Source: Methylobacterium sp. WL119
Lineage (GTDB): Bacteria; Pseudomonadota; Alphaproteobacteria; Rhizobiales; Beijerinckiaceae
NCBI RefSeq assembly: GCF_008039875.1
Contig: NZ_VRUU01000008.1
Span: 40,111 to 104,110, forward strand
Reading direction: 5' to 3'
Length of the DNA: 64,000 nucleotides
The position numbers and the translations under genes are program-made. This document shows, one piece after another, positions 45,271 to 54,184 of this stretch. Below the pieces are notes generated by a model, which saw only the letters and a program-made list of their open reading frames with translations, was not told the origin of the DNA and did no database searches. Each line of letters starts with the position of its first letter. Positions within the stretch are counted from its first letter, which is position 1.

Positions 45271-45690
45271 CCGCCCTTCATGCCGGGGCGGGCGGCGTTC
45301 GTCGAGGGGCACGGACCGGGTCGGCCCGCGCCGATCGCGATCCCGGCATCAGCGCCGCCGGTGCCGGACAGGACGGAGGCGGCGGTGGCCAGGCCGATCG
45401 CGCGACGCGCCGGTGACGACCTGGCGATCGAAAGGGTTTCGCGCTGTGAACACGGCGGGTCCTTTTCCGATCGTGAGGCATCCCCCTGCCCTAGACATCC
45501 CCCTGCCCTTCCGACCGCCGTACGCCGCCGCCGTTCAGGAGGAGGCTCCCGGCCGCCGCGCCGGATGCCCGCAATCCACCGGACGAACGGTCACGCTTAC
45601 GCCCTGCCATGGTCATGATCCTGCGGCACAGGCTAGGTCTCGGAGCCGGACACATCGCCGTCTCCCCTCGTGCCGGACAGACCCGAGATC
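45271..45690. other. Intergenic region with a short direct repeat
   Basis: About 420 bp between divergent meaB and the hydrolase gene. It contains a tandem CATCCCCCTGCCCT repeat (two copies, 17-bp spacing, near 45480-45510). No supported gene is present; a minus-strand frame with a signal-like hydrophobic stretch lacks any start codon. Confidence 0.45.
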
Positions 45691-46728
45691 ATGCTGCGCC
45701 AGCCTCCGACCCGCCGCGCCTTCGTCCGACTCGGTGCCCTCGGGGGGGCCGCCGTGCTGGCGCCGTCCCTCGGGGGCTGCGTCACGGACAGCCTCTCGAC
45801 CGGGACGGTCGCGCTGCCCGAGAGGCAGTCGGCCCTCGACGTGATGCCGGTCCTGCTCGTCGCCACCACGCGCAAGCCCGTCGGCAGCCCGCCCAAGCCC
45901 CCCTACTTCAACGCCGAGCGCGGACGCGGCCTGAGCTTCGCCGAGGTGCGGCTGTCCCCGCCCGACCGGTCGCTACTCGGCAAGGTCTCGTCGGTGATCT
46001 CCGGTGACTGGACCATCGGCGCGGTGCCGAAGGTCGAGACCGGCCCCGGCGCGGCCAACGCCTTCGCGGAGGCCGCCCTCGGCCGCGACGTGCTGATCTA
46101 CGTCCACGGCTACCGCGAATCGTTCGAGTCGGCCGCCGTCAGCGCGGCCCGACTCTCGGACGGCATCCGCTTCCGCGGCGTCTCCGGCCTGTTCACCTGG
46201 CCGTCGGCCGCCGCGACCTTCGATTACGGCTACGACCGGGAGAGCGCGCTGTGGTCGCGCGACGCGTTCGAGGACCTGCTGAAGGCCCTCGCGGCGACCC
46301 AGAGCGCGGGCAGGATCAACATCGTCGCCCACTCGATGGGGACGCTGCTGACGCTGGAGACCCTGCGGATGCTGCGCGCCGAGGCCGGCGACGCGGCGAT
46401 GAATCGGATCGGTGCCGTGGTGCTCGCCGCCCCCGACATCGACATCGACCTGTTCACGGGCAGCGTCGCCAAGCTCGGCGCGGACGTGCACAAGATCACG
46501 GTGATCTCGTCGACCAACGACCGCGCGCTCGAGCTCTCCGGCGCCATCGCCGGCGGCGTCGTGCGCGCCGGCGCCGCCGACCGCGACCGCCTGGAGGCGC
46601 TGGGCGTGCGCGTCGCCGACGCCTCGGATTACGGCGGCGGCCTGATCAACCACGACCTGTTCCTCTCGAACCCCGAGGTGCAGGGCGTGGTCAAGCGCGC
46701 GATCTCGCGCGGCGGCAGCGGGGCCTGA
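45691..46728 (+). CDS. Exported alpha/beta hydrolase, DUF900 family
   Basis: 345 aa from the ATG at 45691. The leader PPTRRAFVRLGALGGAAVLA with GGC at the end looks like a Tat/lipoprotein-type signal. The hydrolase core has VLIYVHGYRESFESAA, the nucleophile elbow INIVAHSMGTLLTLETL, and VVLAAPDIDIDLF. The DUF900 group includes serine esterases of unknown natural substrate. The catalytic Ser lies in AHSMG; the family Asp and His are likely near LAAPDID and LINHDLF. It stands alone. Confidence 0.85.
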   Translation: MLRQPPTRRAFVRLGALGGAAVLAPSLGGCVTDSLSTGTVALPERQSALDVMPVLLVATTRKPVGSPPKPPYFNAERGRGLSFAEVRLSPPDRSLLGKVSSVISGDWTIGAVPKVETGPGAANAFAEAALGRDVLIYVHGYRESFESAAVSAARLSDGIRFRGVSGLFTWPSAAATFDYGYDRESALWSRDAFEDLLKALAATQSAGRINIVAHSMGTLLTLETLRMLRAEAGDAAMNRIGAVVLAAPDIDIDLFTGSVAKLGADVHKITVISSTNDRALELSGAIAGGVVRAGAADRDRLEALGVRVADASDYGGGLINHDLFLSNPEVQGVVKRAISRGGSGA

Positions 46729-46822
46729 GCCCGGATCGTGATCCGGCCCCCGCGACCGCAGGGCGGCGGGCGTCCGCCGGGCCTCATCGGTCCCGACCCA
46801 TGAGACCAAGAATGAACGCTCC

Positions 46823-47710
46823 TCACCCCATCCGGGTCGTCATGGTCTGCGGCGGCAGCGGCTCCTCCGGCTCCTCGGCGGCCTCCGCGTCGAGGTGGTC
46901 GATCACCGCGACGGCGTCGGCCCAGACCCGGAAGCCGACCAGCGGGTTCGGGCCGAAGGTGTGGGTCAGCGGCACGTCGGCGGCGTCGCGCCCGTAGGCG
47001 ACCATCACCCGGCCGATGCGCGGCGCGTTGTTGCGCGGGTCGAACACGTGCCAGCGCCCACCGAGATAGACCTCCATCCAGGCGCAGAAGTCGCCCGCCG
47101 GATGCGGCTCGGGCTCGCCGATGAAGCTGATGTAGCCGGTGCAGTACCGGGTCGGCAGGTTCAGCGCCCGGCAGAACGCCACCGCGAGATGGGTGAAGTC
47201 GCGGCAGACCCCGCGCCCGCCCTGGTAGGCGTCGAGCGCGGTGCGGTCGCGGTGGGCGAACTCGTAGCCGAAGGCGAGGTGGGCGTGGACGAAGTCGCAC
47301 ACCGCCTGCACCCTGGCCCAGCCGGGCGGCACGTCGCCGAACAGCCGCCAGGCCTCGTCGGCGAGCAGGTCGGATTCGCAGTAGCGGCTCGGCAGCAGGA
47401 AAAGCAGGGTCTCGGCCGGCAGGTCCTCGACGCGGTGCTGCTCGGCGTCCCGCTCGGCGGGATCGGGCAACCCGTCGTCGGCGACGACCCCGTCGGTGCC
47501 GATGGTGAACGCGCCGGCCGGCGCGATCAGGCGACCGCACAGGTTGCCGAAACTGTCCCGGTACGTCTCGACCGGCACCTCGGGATGGGTGACGATCGCA
47601 TCGGGGGCCTCGAGGGCGTCGGCGCAGGAGGGATGCAGGTTGAGCATCACCACCATCGGCACGGGATAGGGGAAGGCGTAGCGCATCTCGCAGCCGAGCC
47701 TGATCCGCAT
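46823..47710 (-). CDS. Transglutaminase-like cysteine protease-fold protein
   Basis: 295 aa from the ATG at 47710. The N-terminal part (MRYAFPYPVPMVVMLNLHP, PVETYRDSFGNLCGRL) is the bacterial transglutaminase-like N-terminal beta domain. The core follows with YQGGRGVCRDFTHLAVAFCR (nucleophile Cys), CAWMEVYLGGRWHVFDPRNN (His, Asp) and IGRVMVAYGRDAADVPLT. These proteins are putative peptidases or cross-linkers with no firm substrate. The full-length catalytic triad is present. It is convergent with the DUF900 hydrolase. Confidence 0.88.
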   Translation of the reverse strand: MRIRLGCEMRYAFPYPVPMVVMLNLHPSCADALEAPDAIVTHPEVPVETYRDSFGNLCGRLIAPAGAFTIGTDGVVADDGLPDPAERDAEQHRVEDLPAETLLFLLPSRYCESDLLADEAWRLFGDVPPGWARVQAVCDFVHAHLAFGYEFAHRDRTALDAYQGGRGVCRDFTHLAVAFCRALNLPTRYCTGYISFIGEPEPHPAGDFCAWMEVYLGGRWHVFDPRNNAPRIGRVMVAYGRDAADVPLTHTFGPNPLVGFRVWADAVAVIDHLDAEAAEEPEEPLPPQTMTTRMG

Positions 47711-47963
47711 CCGGGATGATCCTTCTTTCCTGGGCCGGCGCCGGCCACGCCATGCCGTCGCCGGGTCCAAGCAGGAGGCGGACCGCGGAGGGCTCGGACG
47801 GCGCGATAATTCGGGGTTGGCGGGTGTACCGTTCCCCCCTACAGCATCCCCGCGACCGGATTGAGAGCGGTGCGCGGAAGTTCCAGAGCTTTCTTGCGGC
47901 GCAGGCGCGAACGGCCCGGATGCGGGGCCTTCCGCAACCACGGTAACCAGAGGGAAGTCAGCG

Positions 47964-48317
47964 ATGTTCACGCTCGAGATCGAGGGCAAAGCCGTGGCGG
48001 TCATCAACGGCGACGAGGAGACCGCGCGCGACCTCTTCACCTGCGACGGCTTCAAGGAAGACATCCAGAAGATGACGAGCGACGGCGCGCCGCTCTGGAA
48101 CGGCACCTCGGAGCTCAAGATCCGCGCCGCCAGCGAGGACGAGATCGAGATCTTCGAGGACGCGCTGGCGGAGGACGACGGCGAGGGCGACTTCGAGGAC
48201 GATCCGCGCCACGCCGCCGCCAACGACGCCACCACCGAAGAGGGCGAGGACGACGAGGACGAAGCCGACATCGTCTTCCTCCTCGACATCGACGAGGCCG
48301 ACGCCCTCGATTCGTGA
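47964..48317 (+). CDS. Small acidic hypothetical protein
   Basis: 117 aa. An AGGGAAGT ribosome site lies before the ATG. The N-terminal half (MFTLEIEGKAVAVINGDEET, RDLFTCDGFKEDIQKM) looks like a small alpha/beta domain. The second half is extremely acidic (EEGEDDEDEADIVFLLDIDE). No family is recognised. The acidic tail suggests a nucleic-acid mimic or chaperone-like role, but this is unsupported. Confidence 0.7.
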   Translation: MFTLEIEGKAVAVINGDEETARDLFTCDGFKEDIQKMTSDGAPLWNGTSELKIRAASEDEIEIFEDALAEDDGEGDFEDDPRHAAANDATTEEGEDDEDEADIVFLLDIDEADALDS

Positions 48318-48394
48318 CGGGTTCGGGCGCGCTGGCCCGCCGGGCACCGGGCTGCCGGGCCCACTGAACGCTCCGGCGCCCAGCTTCACGTTCC

Positions 48395-48421
48395 CCCTCC
48401 CCCCCCTCCGCGGGGGGAGGG
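48395..48421. terminator. GC-rich hairpin between convergent genes
   Basis: CCCTCCCCCC and GGGGGGAGGG form a perfect 10-bp stem with a 7-base loop in the gap between the convergent acidic-protein and mdcH genes. No T-run follows on either side, so it may be a bidirectional 3'-end structure rather than a classical intrinsic terminator. Confidence 0.4.
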
Positions 48422-48445
48422 AGAGCGCTTCGGGCGCAGCGTTCC

Positions 48446-49366
48446 CTAGGCCGAGAGCCACTCCGTCACGCCCGCCGCGGAACGGAAATCCTCCAGCGCC
48501 CGCACCCGCGCGTCGGGGAGCGCCGCGGCGGCCATCGTCGCGAGCGCGTGGCCGGGGCCGAGCTCGAGCACGGTGGTGGCGCCGTATTCCCGGCAGGCGT
48601 CGAGGCAGGCCGCCCAATCGATCGTGGTGGCGATCTGGCGCGCCAGCTTGTCGAGCCCGGCCGCGGCATCGAACACGGTGCTGCCGTCGAGCCCGCTGAC
48701 CAGACGGGGCGCCGTGCGCGCCGGCTTGTCAGGAAGAGCCTCGCGCAGGGTTTTGCGGAAGCGGGCGGCGGCGTCCGCGAGGAGCGGGGTGTGCGACGGC
48801 GTCCGCACCGGAAGCAGCACCGCGCGCTGCGCGCCGGCCGCGAGGGCGTCGCGGCGGACGGCCCCCAATCCGCCGACCGCTCCGCCGATCACGACGCTGT
48901 CGGGCGCGTTCCGGATCGCGAGGTGGCAGCCCTGCGCGGTCGCCATCGCCGCGACCCGCGCCTGCGGCAGGCCGCGGATGCCGGCGAGGCCGTACCCCGA
49001 GCCGGAGGCCGCATCCATCGCCTCGGCTCGGGCCGCGGCGAGCGCCAGCACGGTCTCGGCCGAGAAGCGTCCGGCGCAGCCCCAGGCGGCCAAGTCGCCG
49101 ATGCTGTAGCCGGCGACGATCCGGCGGCCGGGCGCCGCCTCCGAGACGAGGGTCCAGGCGGCGAGCGCCGCGACGCAGCACAGGATCTGCCCGGTGCGGT
49201 TCTCGTTCAGGGCCTCGCCGCCGGCGCGTGCGAGGTCGCGCGGGTCGGCCCCGAGCAGCGGCCGCGCCGCCGTGAACACAGCCTGCGCCGCCGGCAGGTC
49301 GGCGGTGAGATCGAACATTCCGGGATGCTGGGCGCCCTGCCCCGAGCAGAGGATCGCCAGCGTCAT
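48446..49366 (-). CDS. mdcH: Malonate decarboxylase epsilon subunit-like malonyltransferase
   Basis: 306 aa. Malonyl-CoA:ACP transferase family: LAILCSGQGAQHPGMFDLTA, active Ser in VAGYSIGDLAAWGCAGRFS (GxSxG), the conserved Arg/His region VLLPVRTPSHTPLLADAAA and LELGPGHALATMAA. In malonate decarboxylase this subunit loads malonyl onto the carrier protein. It overlaps mdcB by 4 bp, but the decarboxylase subunits mdcA, C, D and E are not in the window. It may therefore work with an operon elsewhere or have an altered role. Confidence 0.85.
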   Translation of the reverse strand: MTLAILCSGQGAQHPGMFDLTADLPAAQAVFTAARPLLGADPRDLARAGGEALNENRTGQILCCVAALAAWTLVSEAAPGRRIVAGYSIGDLAAWGCAGRFSAETVLALAAARAEAMDAASGSGYGLAGIRGLPQARVAAMATAQGCHLAIRNAPDSVVIGGAVGGLGAVRRDALAAGAQRAVLLPVRTPSHTPLLADAAARFRKTLREALPDKPARTAPRLVSGLDGSTVFDAAAGLDKLARQIATTIDWAACLDACREYGATTVLELGPGHALATMAAAALPDARVRALEDFRSAAGVTEWLSA

Positions 49367-50232
49367 GGGCGCGGCGCCTCGATCGCGTCCACGAACAGCG
49401 TCATCGCCAGCAGGTCGGCCGCGCCGCCGGGGCTGAGGTTGCGCGCGACGAAGGCGCGGTGGAGGTCCTCCGCCGCGGCGCGCCAATCCGACCGGCCGAC
49501 GCCGCCGGCCGTGATGAAGCCGGCGGCGGCGTCGCGGGCGAAGGCGTAGCCGGCCTCGCCGCCGCGATGCAGCAGGTTCGTGTCCTCCAAAGTGGCGATG
49601 AGCGCGAGGCAGGCCTCGGCACGCGCCGCCTCCGGATCGTCCGGCCGCAGGCGCCGGCCGCGGTCGAGGGCCGGTAGGCCGACCCCGTAGAGGTGGGGGA
49701 AGCCGGAGGCCGCCTCGTGCGGCGCGCCGCCGACCCCGTGGCGGCGCCGGGCCTCGGCTCCGGGGGCGCGCAGCAGGACCGGGCCGTCGAGGATGGCGTC
49801 GCCGTAGCGTTGGCGGATCCGGACGCCGAGCCCTCCGGCGGGGATCGTCTCGCCGGTGAACGACCCGGCGGCCGCGCAGAGCAGCCCGAGGCCGAAGATC
49901 GCGCCGCGATGGGTGTTCACGCCCCCGGTCGCCGCGCGCATCGCCGCCTCGGCCGCGATGCCGATGCGGCGCAGCGCCGGCATCGTCGCCTCCTGGGCGC
50001 CGGCGGCCGCGAGGTCGGCGAGGTAGGGCTCGATCGCCGCCGTGCTCGCCGCGAAGGTGGCGGCGTCCATGTCGGCATGGCTGCCGCTGTCGACGCGGCT
50101 GACGAGGCCGGGCTTGGGGTAGGTGTCGAGCTCGAGCCGCAACGCGGTTGCCGCCACGGCCGCGAGGCGCCTGGCGCGCTCGGCGTCCCGCAGAGGCAGG
50201 CTCGGTCTCTTGGATCGTGCGGCTGTCGTCAT
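49363..50232 (-). CDS. mdcB: Triphosphoribosyl-dephospho-CoA synthase (MdcB/CitG family)
   Basis: 289 aa from the ATG at 50232. Conserved parts are LELDTYPKPGLVSRVDSGSH, MRAATGGVNTHRGAIFGLGL, DTNLLHRGGEAGYAFAR and NLSPGGAADLLAMTLFVDAI. The enzyme makes the prosthetic-group precursor of the acyl carrier subunit of malonate decarboxylase or citrate lyase. It is coupled to mdcH by an ATGA overlap. The carrier subunit gene is not present nearby. Confidence 0.9.
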   Translation of the reverse strand: MTTAARSKRPSLPLRDAERARRLAAVAATALRLELDTYPKPGLVSRVDSGSHADMDAATFAASTAAIEPYLADLAAAGAQEATMPALRRIGIAAEAAMRAATGGVNTHRGAIFGLGLLCAAAGSFTGETIPAGGLGVRIRQRYGDAILDGPVLLRAPGAEARRRHGVGGAPHEAASGFPHLYGVGLPALDRGRRLRPDDPEAARAEACLALIATLEDTNLLHRGGEAGYAFARDAAAGFITAGGVGRSDWRAAAEDLHRAFVARNLSPGGAADLLAMTLFVDAIEAPRP

Positions 50233-50403
50233 GGCCTCTCGGCTTAGGGGACGGGGAAGGAGCGCCATCGGCTGGTGCCGCCCTCTATCGCCGCCGCGCC
50301 CGAATCCGGCAACCGCCACCGGCGCGACGGAAGATGCCGATGAACCTTGGCCCCGTCCGGTCGTTGCCGGTCCGATCCCCGCCCGCGTTCGGAGTAGCCC
50401 GCG

Positions 50404-50967
50404 ATGCCCGATCTGAACAAAACCGCCGACGCCAAATTGCCCGTCGATCCCAAGGAGTCCGTCGACGCGAAGTCGATCGTCGACGCCCTCGTCAAGGCGC
50501 GCGGCGGCGCCCTGGCCGGCGCGGCCCTGGGCGGCCTCGCGCTGATCGGCGGCCTCGCCTTCCGGGCGCTGCGCGGCGGCAAGCCGGACGTGGCCCAGAC
50601 GGCGGCGTTCCAGGACGTGCCGGAGGACGAGGCGCGCCTGATGCTGCGCGCGATGGTGGCGGCGACCGTGGCCGACGGCCTGGTCGACGCGGCCGAGCGG
50701 CGCCGGCTCGACGAGGCCGTCGCGGCGGCCGGCATCGATCGCGACGGGCGCGCCTGGCTCGAGCGCGAGCTCGCCAACCCGGCCGAGATCGACGAGATCG
50801 CCGACGCGGTCGACGATTCCGACGCCGCCGCCCGGATCTACGCCGCCGCGGCCCTGGCGATCGACCTCGACACGATGCAGGAGCGCCAGTTCCTCAAGAT
50901 GCTGGCCGAGGCGCTCGACGTGCCGGCCGAGGCCGCGGCCCGCGTCGAGCGTGAACTCTCGGCCTGA
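50404..50967 (+). CDS. TerB/DUF533-family protein
   Basis: 187 aa. It has a charged N-terminus (DPKESVDAKSIVDALVKARG), a short Gly/Ala hydrophobic segment (GALAGAALGGLALIGGLAFR) that may be a membrane-associated helix, and a C-terminal TerB-like helical domain (DEARLMLRAMVAATVADGLV, DAAERRRLDEAVAAAGIDRD). This matches DUF533/YebE proteins, inner-membrane linked and of unknown role. It is divergent from mdcB. Confidence 0.85.
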   Translation: MPDLNKTADAKLPVDPKESVDAKSIVDALVKARGGALAGAALGGLALIGGLAFRALRGGKPDVAQTAAFQDVPEDEARLMLRAMVAATVADGLVDAAERRRLDEAVAAAGIDRDGRAWLERELANPAEIDEIADAVDDSDAAARIYAAAALAIDLDTMQERQFLKMLAEALDVPAEAAARVERELSA

Positions 50968-51070
50968 TCGTCGCGCCGCCGCACCTTCCGGTTGATGCCG
51001 GCGGGCGCGGCGGTGCTAGGTTCCGGCTGCGGCGCCACGGGAGACGGCGCCGCGGGGAACCGGGAACCGC

Positions 51071-52138
51071 ATGTCCGAGGACAACACGACGCCGCCGCGG
51101 CGGCGTCTCGCCGCCATCGCCCTGATCGGGAGCCTGCTCGCCCTGCCCGCCGCGGCGGCCGAGCCCGCAGGGCCGCTGACGATCGCCCGGCAGGGCAGCT
51201 TCTTCGTCGGCGGCCGCAGCGTCGCCTCCGACACCCTCTCGACGCTGCCGGCCTACGCGCCCTCGGGCACGATCAGCGTCGACCAGGTCTACGTGCGCTA
51301 CCAGATCCCGGTGGAGGCCAAGCGCCCGGCGATCGTCTTGATCCACGGCTGCTGCCTCACGGGCAAGACCTGGGAGACGACGCCGGACGGGCGCATGGGC
51401 TGGGACGAGTTCTTCGTCCGCGCCGGGTTCCCGACCTACGTGATCGACCAGGCCGGTCGCGGCCGCTCGGCGGTGGACCCGTCCAGGATCAACGCGGTGA
51501 AGACCGGCCAGGCGGCGCCCGAGACGCTGCCGCCGGTGGTGTCGGCCGGCCAGGAGCCGGCCTGGGCGATCTTCCGCTTCGGCCCGAAATATCCGGAGGT
51601 GTTTCCCGGGATGCAGTTCCCGCTGGAGGCGCAGGCCGAGTTCTGGAAGCAGATGGTCGCCGACTGGGCCGCGACCCTGCCGACCCCGAACCCGACCGTG
51701 CCGGCCTTGTCCGAGCTGGCCAAGACGATCGAGAAAACCGGGCTCGACGGCGCGATCCTGATCAGCCACTCGCAATCGGGCATCTACCCGTTCCAGACCG
51801 CCGCGCTCGATCGCGCCGGCATCCGCGGCCTCGTGGCGATCGAGCCGGCCGCCTGCCCCGATCCCGCCAAGGACGACCTGGCACCCTACAGGGACCTGCC
51901 GATCCTCGTGCTGTGGGGCGACTACGTCGAGCGCGTGCCGCGCTGGGCCCCGCGGCTGAAGCTCTGCCGCGCCTTCGTCGAGGCCGCCAACAAGGCCGGC
52001 GGCATGGCGGAGCTGGTCCTGCTGCCCGACGTCGGCATGGCGTGCAACTCGCACATGCTGATGCAGGACAGGAACAGCCTCGACGTGGCCGCATGGCTGG
52101 CCGCCTGGCTCGACGCGCACGTGCCGCCGCGCCCGTGA
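51071..52138 (+). CDS. Secreted alpha/beta-fold esterase-like hydrolase
   Basis: 355 aa. A signal-like region (LAAIALIGSLLALPAAAAEP) precedes the hydrolase fold: AIVLIHGCCLTGKTWETTPD (oxyanion hole), FPTYVIDQAGRGRSAVDPSR, ILISHSQSGIYPFQTAALDR (nucleophile Ser in SHSQSG) and LPILVLWGDYVERVPRW. The last His is probably in CNSHMLMQDRNSLDVAAW. Such enzymes resemble esterases acting on unknown small substrates. It lies 103 bp after the DUF533 gene and could be co-transcribed. Confidence 0.82.
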   Translation: MSEDNTTPPRRRLAAIALIGSLLALPAAAAEPAGPLTIARQGSFFVGGRSVASDTLSTLPAYAPSGTISVDQVYVRYQIPVEAKRPAIVLIHGCCLTGKTWETTPDGRMGWDEFFVRAGFPTYVIDQAGRGRSAVDPSRINAVKTGQAAPETLPPVVSAGQEPAWAIFRFGPKYPEVFPGMQFPLEAQAEFWKQMVADWAATLPTPNPTVPALSELAKTIEKTGLDGAILISHSQSGIYPFQTAALDRAGIRGLVAIEPAACPDPAKDDLAPYRDLPILVLWGDYVERVPRWAPRLKLCRAFVEAANKAGGMAELVLLPDVGMACNSHMLMQDRNSLDVAAWLAAWLDAHVPPRP

Positions 52139-52154
52139 CGGTGGGCCAGCTCCG

Positions 52155-53024
52155 TCAGCCGGCCGCCTCGTCCTTCAAGGCCTGCAGCCCCTCGCGATAG
52201 GTCGGGAAGGCGAGGTCGACGCCGAGTTCCGCGCGGATCAGGCGGTTCCGCACGCGCTTGTTCTCGCCGTAGAAGCTGCGTGCCATCGGCGAGAGGTCGG
52301 CGGTCTCGAAGTCGACCTCCGGCGGGAGGGGCAGGCCGGTGAGCGCCGCGGCGTATTCCGTGACGGTCTGGGGTGGCGCCGGCTCGTCGTCGGTGACGTT
52401 GTAGACCGCGCCGTTGCGCGGCCGGTCGAGCGAGGCGAGCAGCGTCGTGGCGATGTCGTCGATGTGGATGCGGTTGAAGACCTGCCCCGCCTTGACGATG
52501 CGCTGGGATCGGCCGTCGCGCAGCTTCACGATCGGGTTGCGGCCCGGGCCGTAGATGCCCGACAGCCGGAACACCTGCACCGCCTTGCCGGTCTCGGCGC
52601 CGAGCGCCCGCCACGCGTTCTCGACGGCCAGCCGCCCTTGCGAGCGCGCGCTCTTCGGCGTCGCCGGCGCGGTCTCGTCGATCCAGGAGCCGCCCTGGTC
52701 GCCGTAGACGCCGATCGTCGAGAGGTAGCCGATCCAGCCGATCCGGCTCCGGGCGATGTCGTCGCGGAACCGCCGCAGCACCGGGTCGCCGTCGCGGTCG
52801 GGCGGGACCGAGACGAGCAGCGCGTTGGCCGCCGCGAGGTCGGCGGGGATGCGCGGGTCGTCGGCCTCGGGGCCGAAGGCCCTCATCGACAGTCCGGTCT
52901 CCGCTTCGATCGCGCGGGCCTTGTCCGGCTCGGTCACCGTCGCGACGATCTGGGGAAACCGGCCGCGCGCGCATTCCGAGAAACGCCGGGCCGAGAAGCC
53001 GAGGCCGAAGACGAACAGGGTCAT
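52155..53024 (-). CDS. NAD(P)-binding epimerase/dehydratase-like protein
   Basis: 289 aa. The N-terminal TLFVFGLGFSARRFSECARG is a Rossmann dinucleotide-binding motif. IGWIGYLSTIGVYGDQGGSW holds the family Ser and Tyr-containing region, and IYGPGRNPIVKLRDG, FNRIHIDDIATTLLASLDRP and VYNVTDDEPAPPQTV follow. It belongs to the SDR/NAD-dependent epimerase superfamily (YeeZ-like). The active-site YxxxK is not cleanly present, so it may be an atypical, regulatory member. It overlaps queG by 4 bp. Confidence 0.8.
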   Translation of the reverse strand: MTLFVFGLGFSARRFSECARGRFPQIVATVTEPDKARAIEAETGLSMRAFGPEADDPRIPADLAAANALLVSVPPDRDGDPVLRRFRDDIARSRIGWIGYLSTIGVYGDQGGSWIDETAPATPKSARSQGRLAVENAWRALGAETGKAVQVFRLSGIYGPGRNPIVKLRDGRSQRIVKAGQVFNRIHIDDIATTLLASLDRPRNGAVYNVTDDEPAPPQTVTEYAAALTGLPLPPEVDFETADLSPMARSFYGENKRVRNRLIRAELGVDLAFPTYREGLQALKDEAAG

Positions 53025-54184
53025 GATGGCATCTCCGCGGGCGGGTCGAGCGCGGCACGCCACTCGGCCCGAACGTCCGGATCGGTCTCGCCGAGCCCGT
53101 GGCGTTCGTAAAGGGGACGGCAGGCCGCGGCGCCGAGAAGCCTGCCGCAGGCCCAGACCGCCATGCCCCGCACGATCGCGGCCGGGTCCGCGAGGTTCTG
53201 CACGGCGGAGGACGCCAGCGCCGGGTCTCCCGAGTTGCCGACGGCGATGAGGACGTTGCGCAGGAAGCGGTCGCGGCCGGTGCGCTTCACCGGCGTCCCG
53301 GCGAAGCGCCTGCGGAAGGCGGCGTCGTCGAGGGCGGCGAGCTCGGCCAGCGGCGGCGCGTCGAGGCCGGGATCGGCGGCCATGCGCGCGTCCTGCGCGA
53401 CGCGGGCGAACTTGTTCCAGGGGCAAACGGCGAGGCAGTCGTCGCAGCCGAACACCCGGTTGCCGATGGCGGTGCGGAACTCCGCGGCGATCGGGCCGGC
53501 ATGCTCGATCGTCAGGTAGGAGATGCAGCGGCGCGCATCGAGCCGGTAGGGGCCCGGGAAGGCGTTGGTCGGGCAGATGTCGAGGCAGGCGCGGCACGAG
53601 CCGCAATGGTCGGGCTCGGGCGCGTCCGGCTCCAAGTCGGCCGAGGTGTAGATCGCGCCGAGCAGCAGCCAGTTGCCGTGATCGCGCGACAGCAGCACCG
53701 TGTGCTTGCCCTGCCAGCCGAGGCCGGCCGCCGCGGCCAGGGGCTTCTCCATCACCGGGGCGGTGTCGCAGAACACCTTCACCCGCACGTCGCCCTTGGC
53801 CGAGAGGTAGCCGCCGAGCTCCTTCAGCCGGCCCTTCACCACCTCGTGATAGTCGCGGCGCTGGGCGTAGGCCGCGATCGCGCCGCGATCCTTCTTCGCG
53901 AGCAGATCGAGCGGGTCGGTCTCCGGTCCGTAGTTCGTGGCGAGCACGATGATGCTGCGCACCCCCGGCCACAGGGTTTTGGGCGATGCACGCTGGTCGG
54001 CGCGGTCTTCCATCCAGCCCATCGTGCCGTGGGCGCCCTCGCCCAGCCACGCGGCGAGGCGTCCGGGCAATTCCGGCACCGCCTCCGGGCGGGTGACCTG
54101 CAGGTCGCAGAAGCCCAGGTGGCGGGCGCGGGCCTCGACGAGGCGGCGCAGGTCCCGGCCTGCGAAGATGCGGCGGTCGGTCAG
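53021..54184 (-). CDS. queG: Epoxyqueuosine reductase QueG
   Basis: About 387 aa. QueG catalyses the last step of queuosine tRNA modification using cobalamin and two Fe-S clusters. Signatures are WMEDRADQRASPKTLWPGVR, DTAPVMEKPLAAAAGLGWQG and two ferredoxin motifs, CGSCRACLDICP and GCDDCLAVCPWNKF, plus a C-terminal HEAT-like region. No ATG fits the family start. CTG at 54184, overlapping the stop of the upstream transferase gene (CTGA), gives the best N-terminus, so a non-canonical start is possible; the true start may be elsewhere. Confidence 0.9.
   Translation of the reverse strand: MTDRRIFAGRDLRRLVEARARHLGFCDLQVTRPEAVPELPGRLAAWLGEGAHGTMGWMEDRADQRASPKTLWPGVRSIIVLATNYGPETDPLDLLAKKDRGAIAAYAQRRDYHEVVKGRLKELGGYLSAKGDVRVKVFCDTAPVMEKPLAAAAGLGWQGKHTVLLSRDHGNWLLLGAIYTSADLEPDAPEPDHCGSCRACLDICPTNAFPGPYRLDARRCISYLTIEHAGPIAAEFRTAIGNRVFGCDDCLAVCPWNKFARVAQDARMAADPGLDAPPLAELAALDDAAFRRRFAGTPVKRTGRDRFLRNVLIAVGNSGDPALASSAVQNLADPAAIVRGMAVWACGRLLGAAACRPLYERHGLGETDPDVRAEWRAALDPPAEMPS

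Noticed and set aside
45480..45510. Tandem CATCCCCCTGCCCT repeat as a CRISPR or origin-like element
   Set aside because: There are only two copies with a short spacer, no third unit and no associated gene. It is treated as a minor repeat in an intergenic region.
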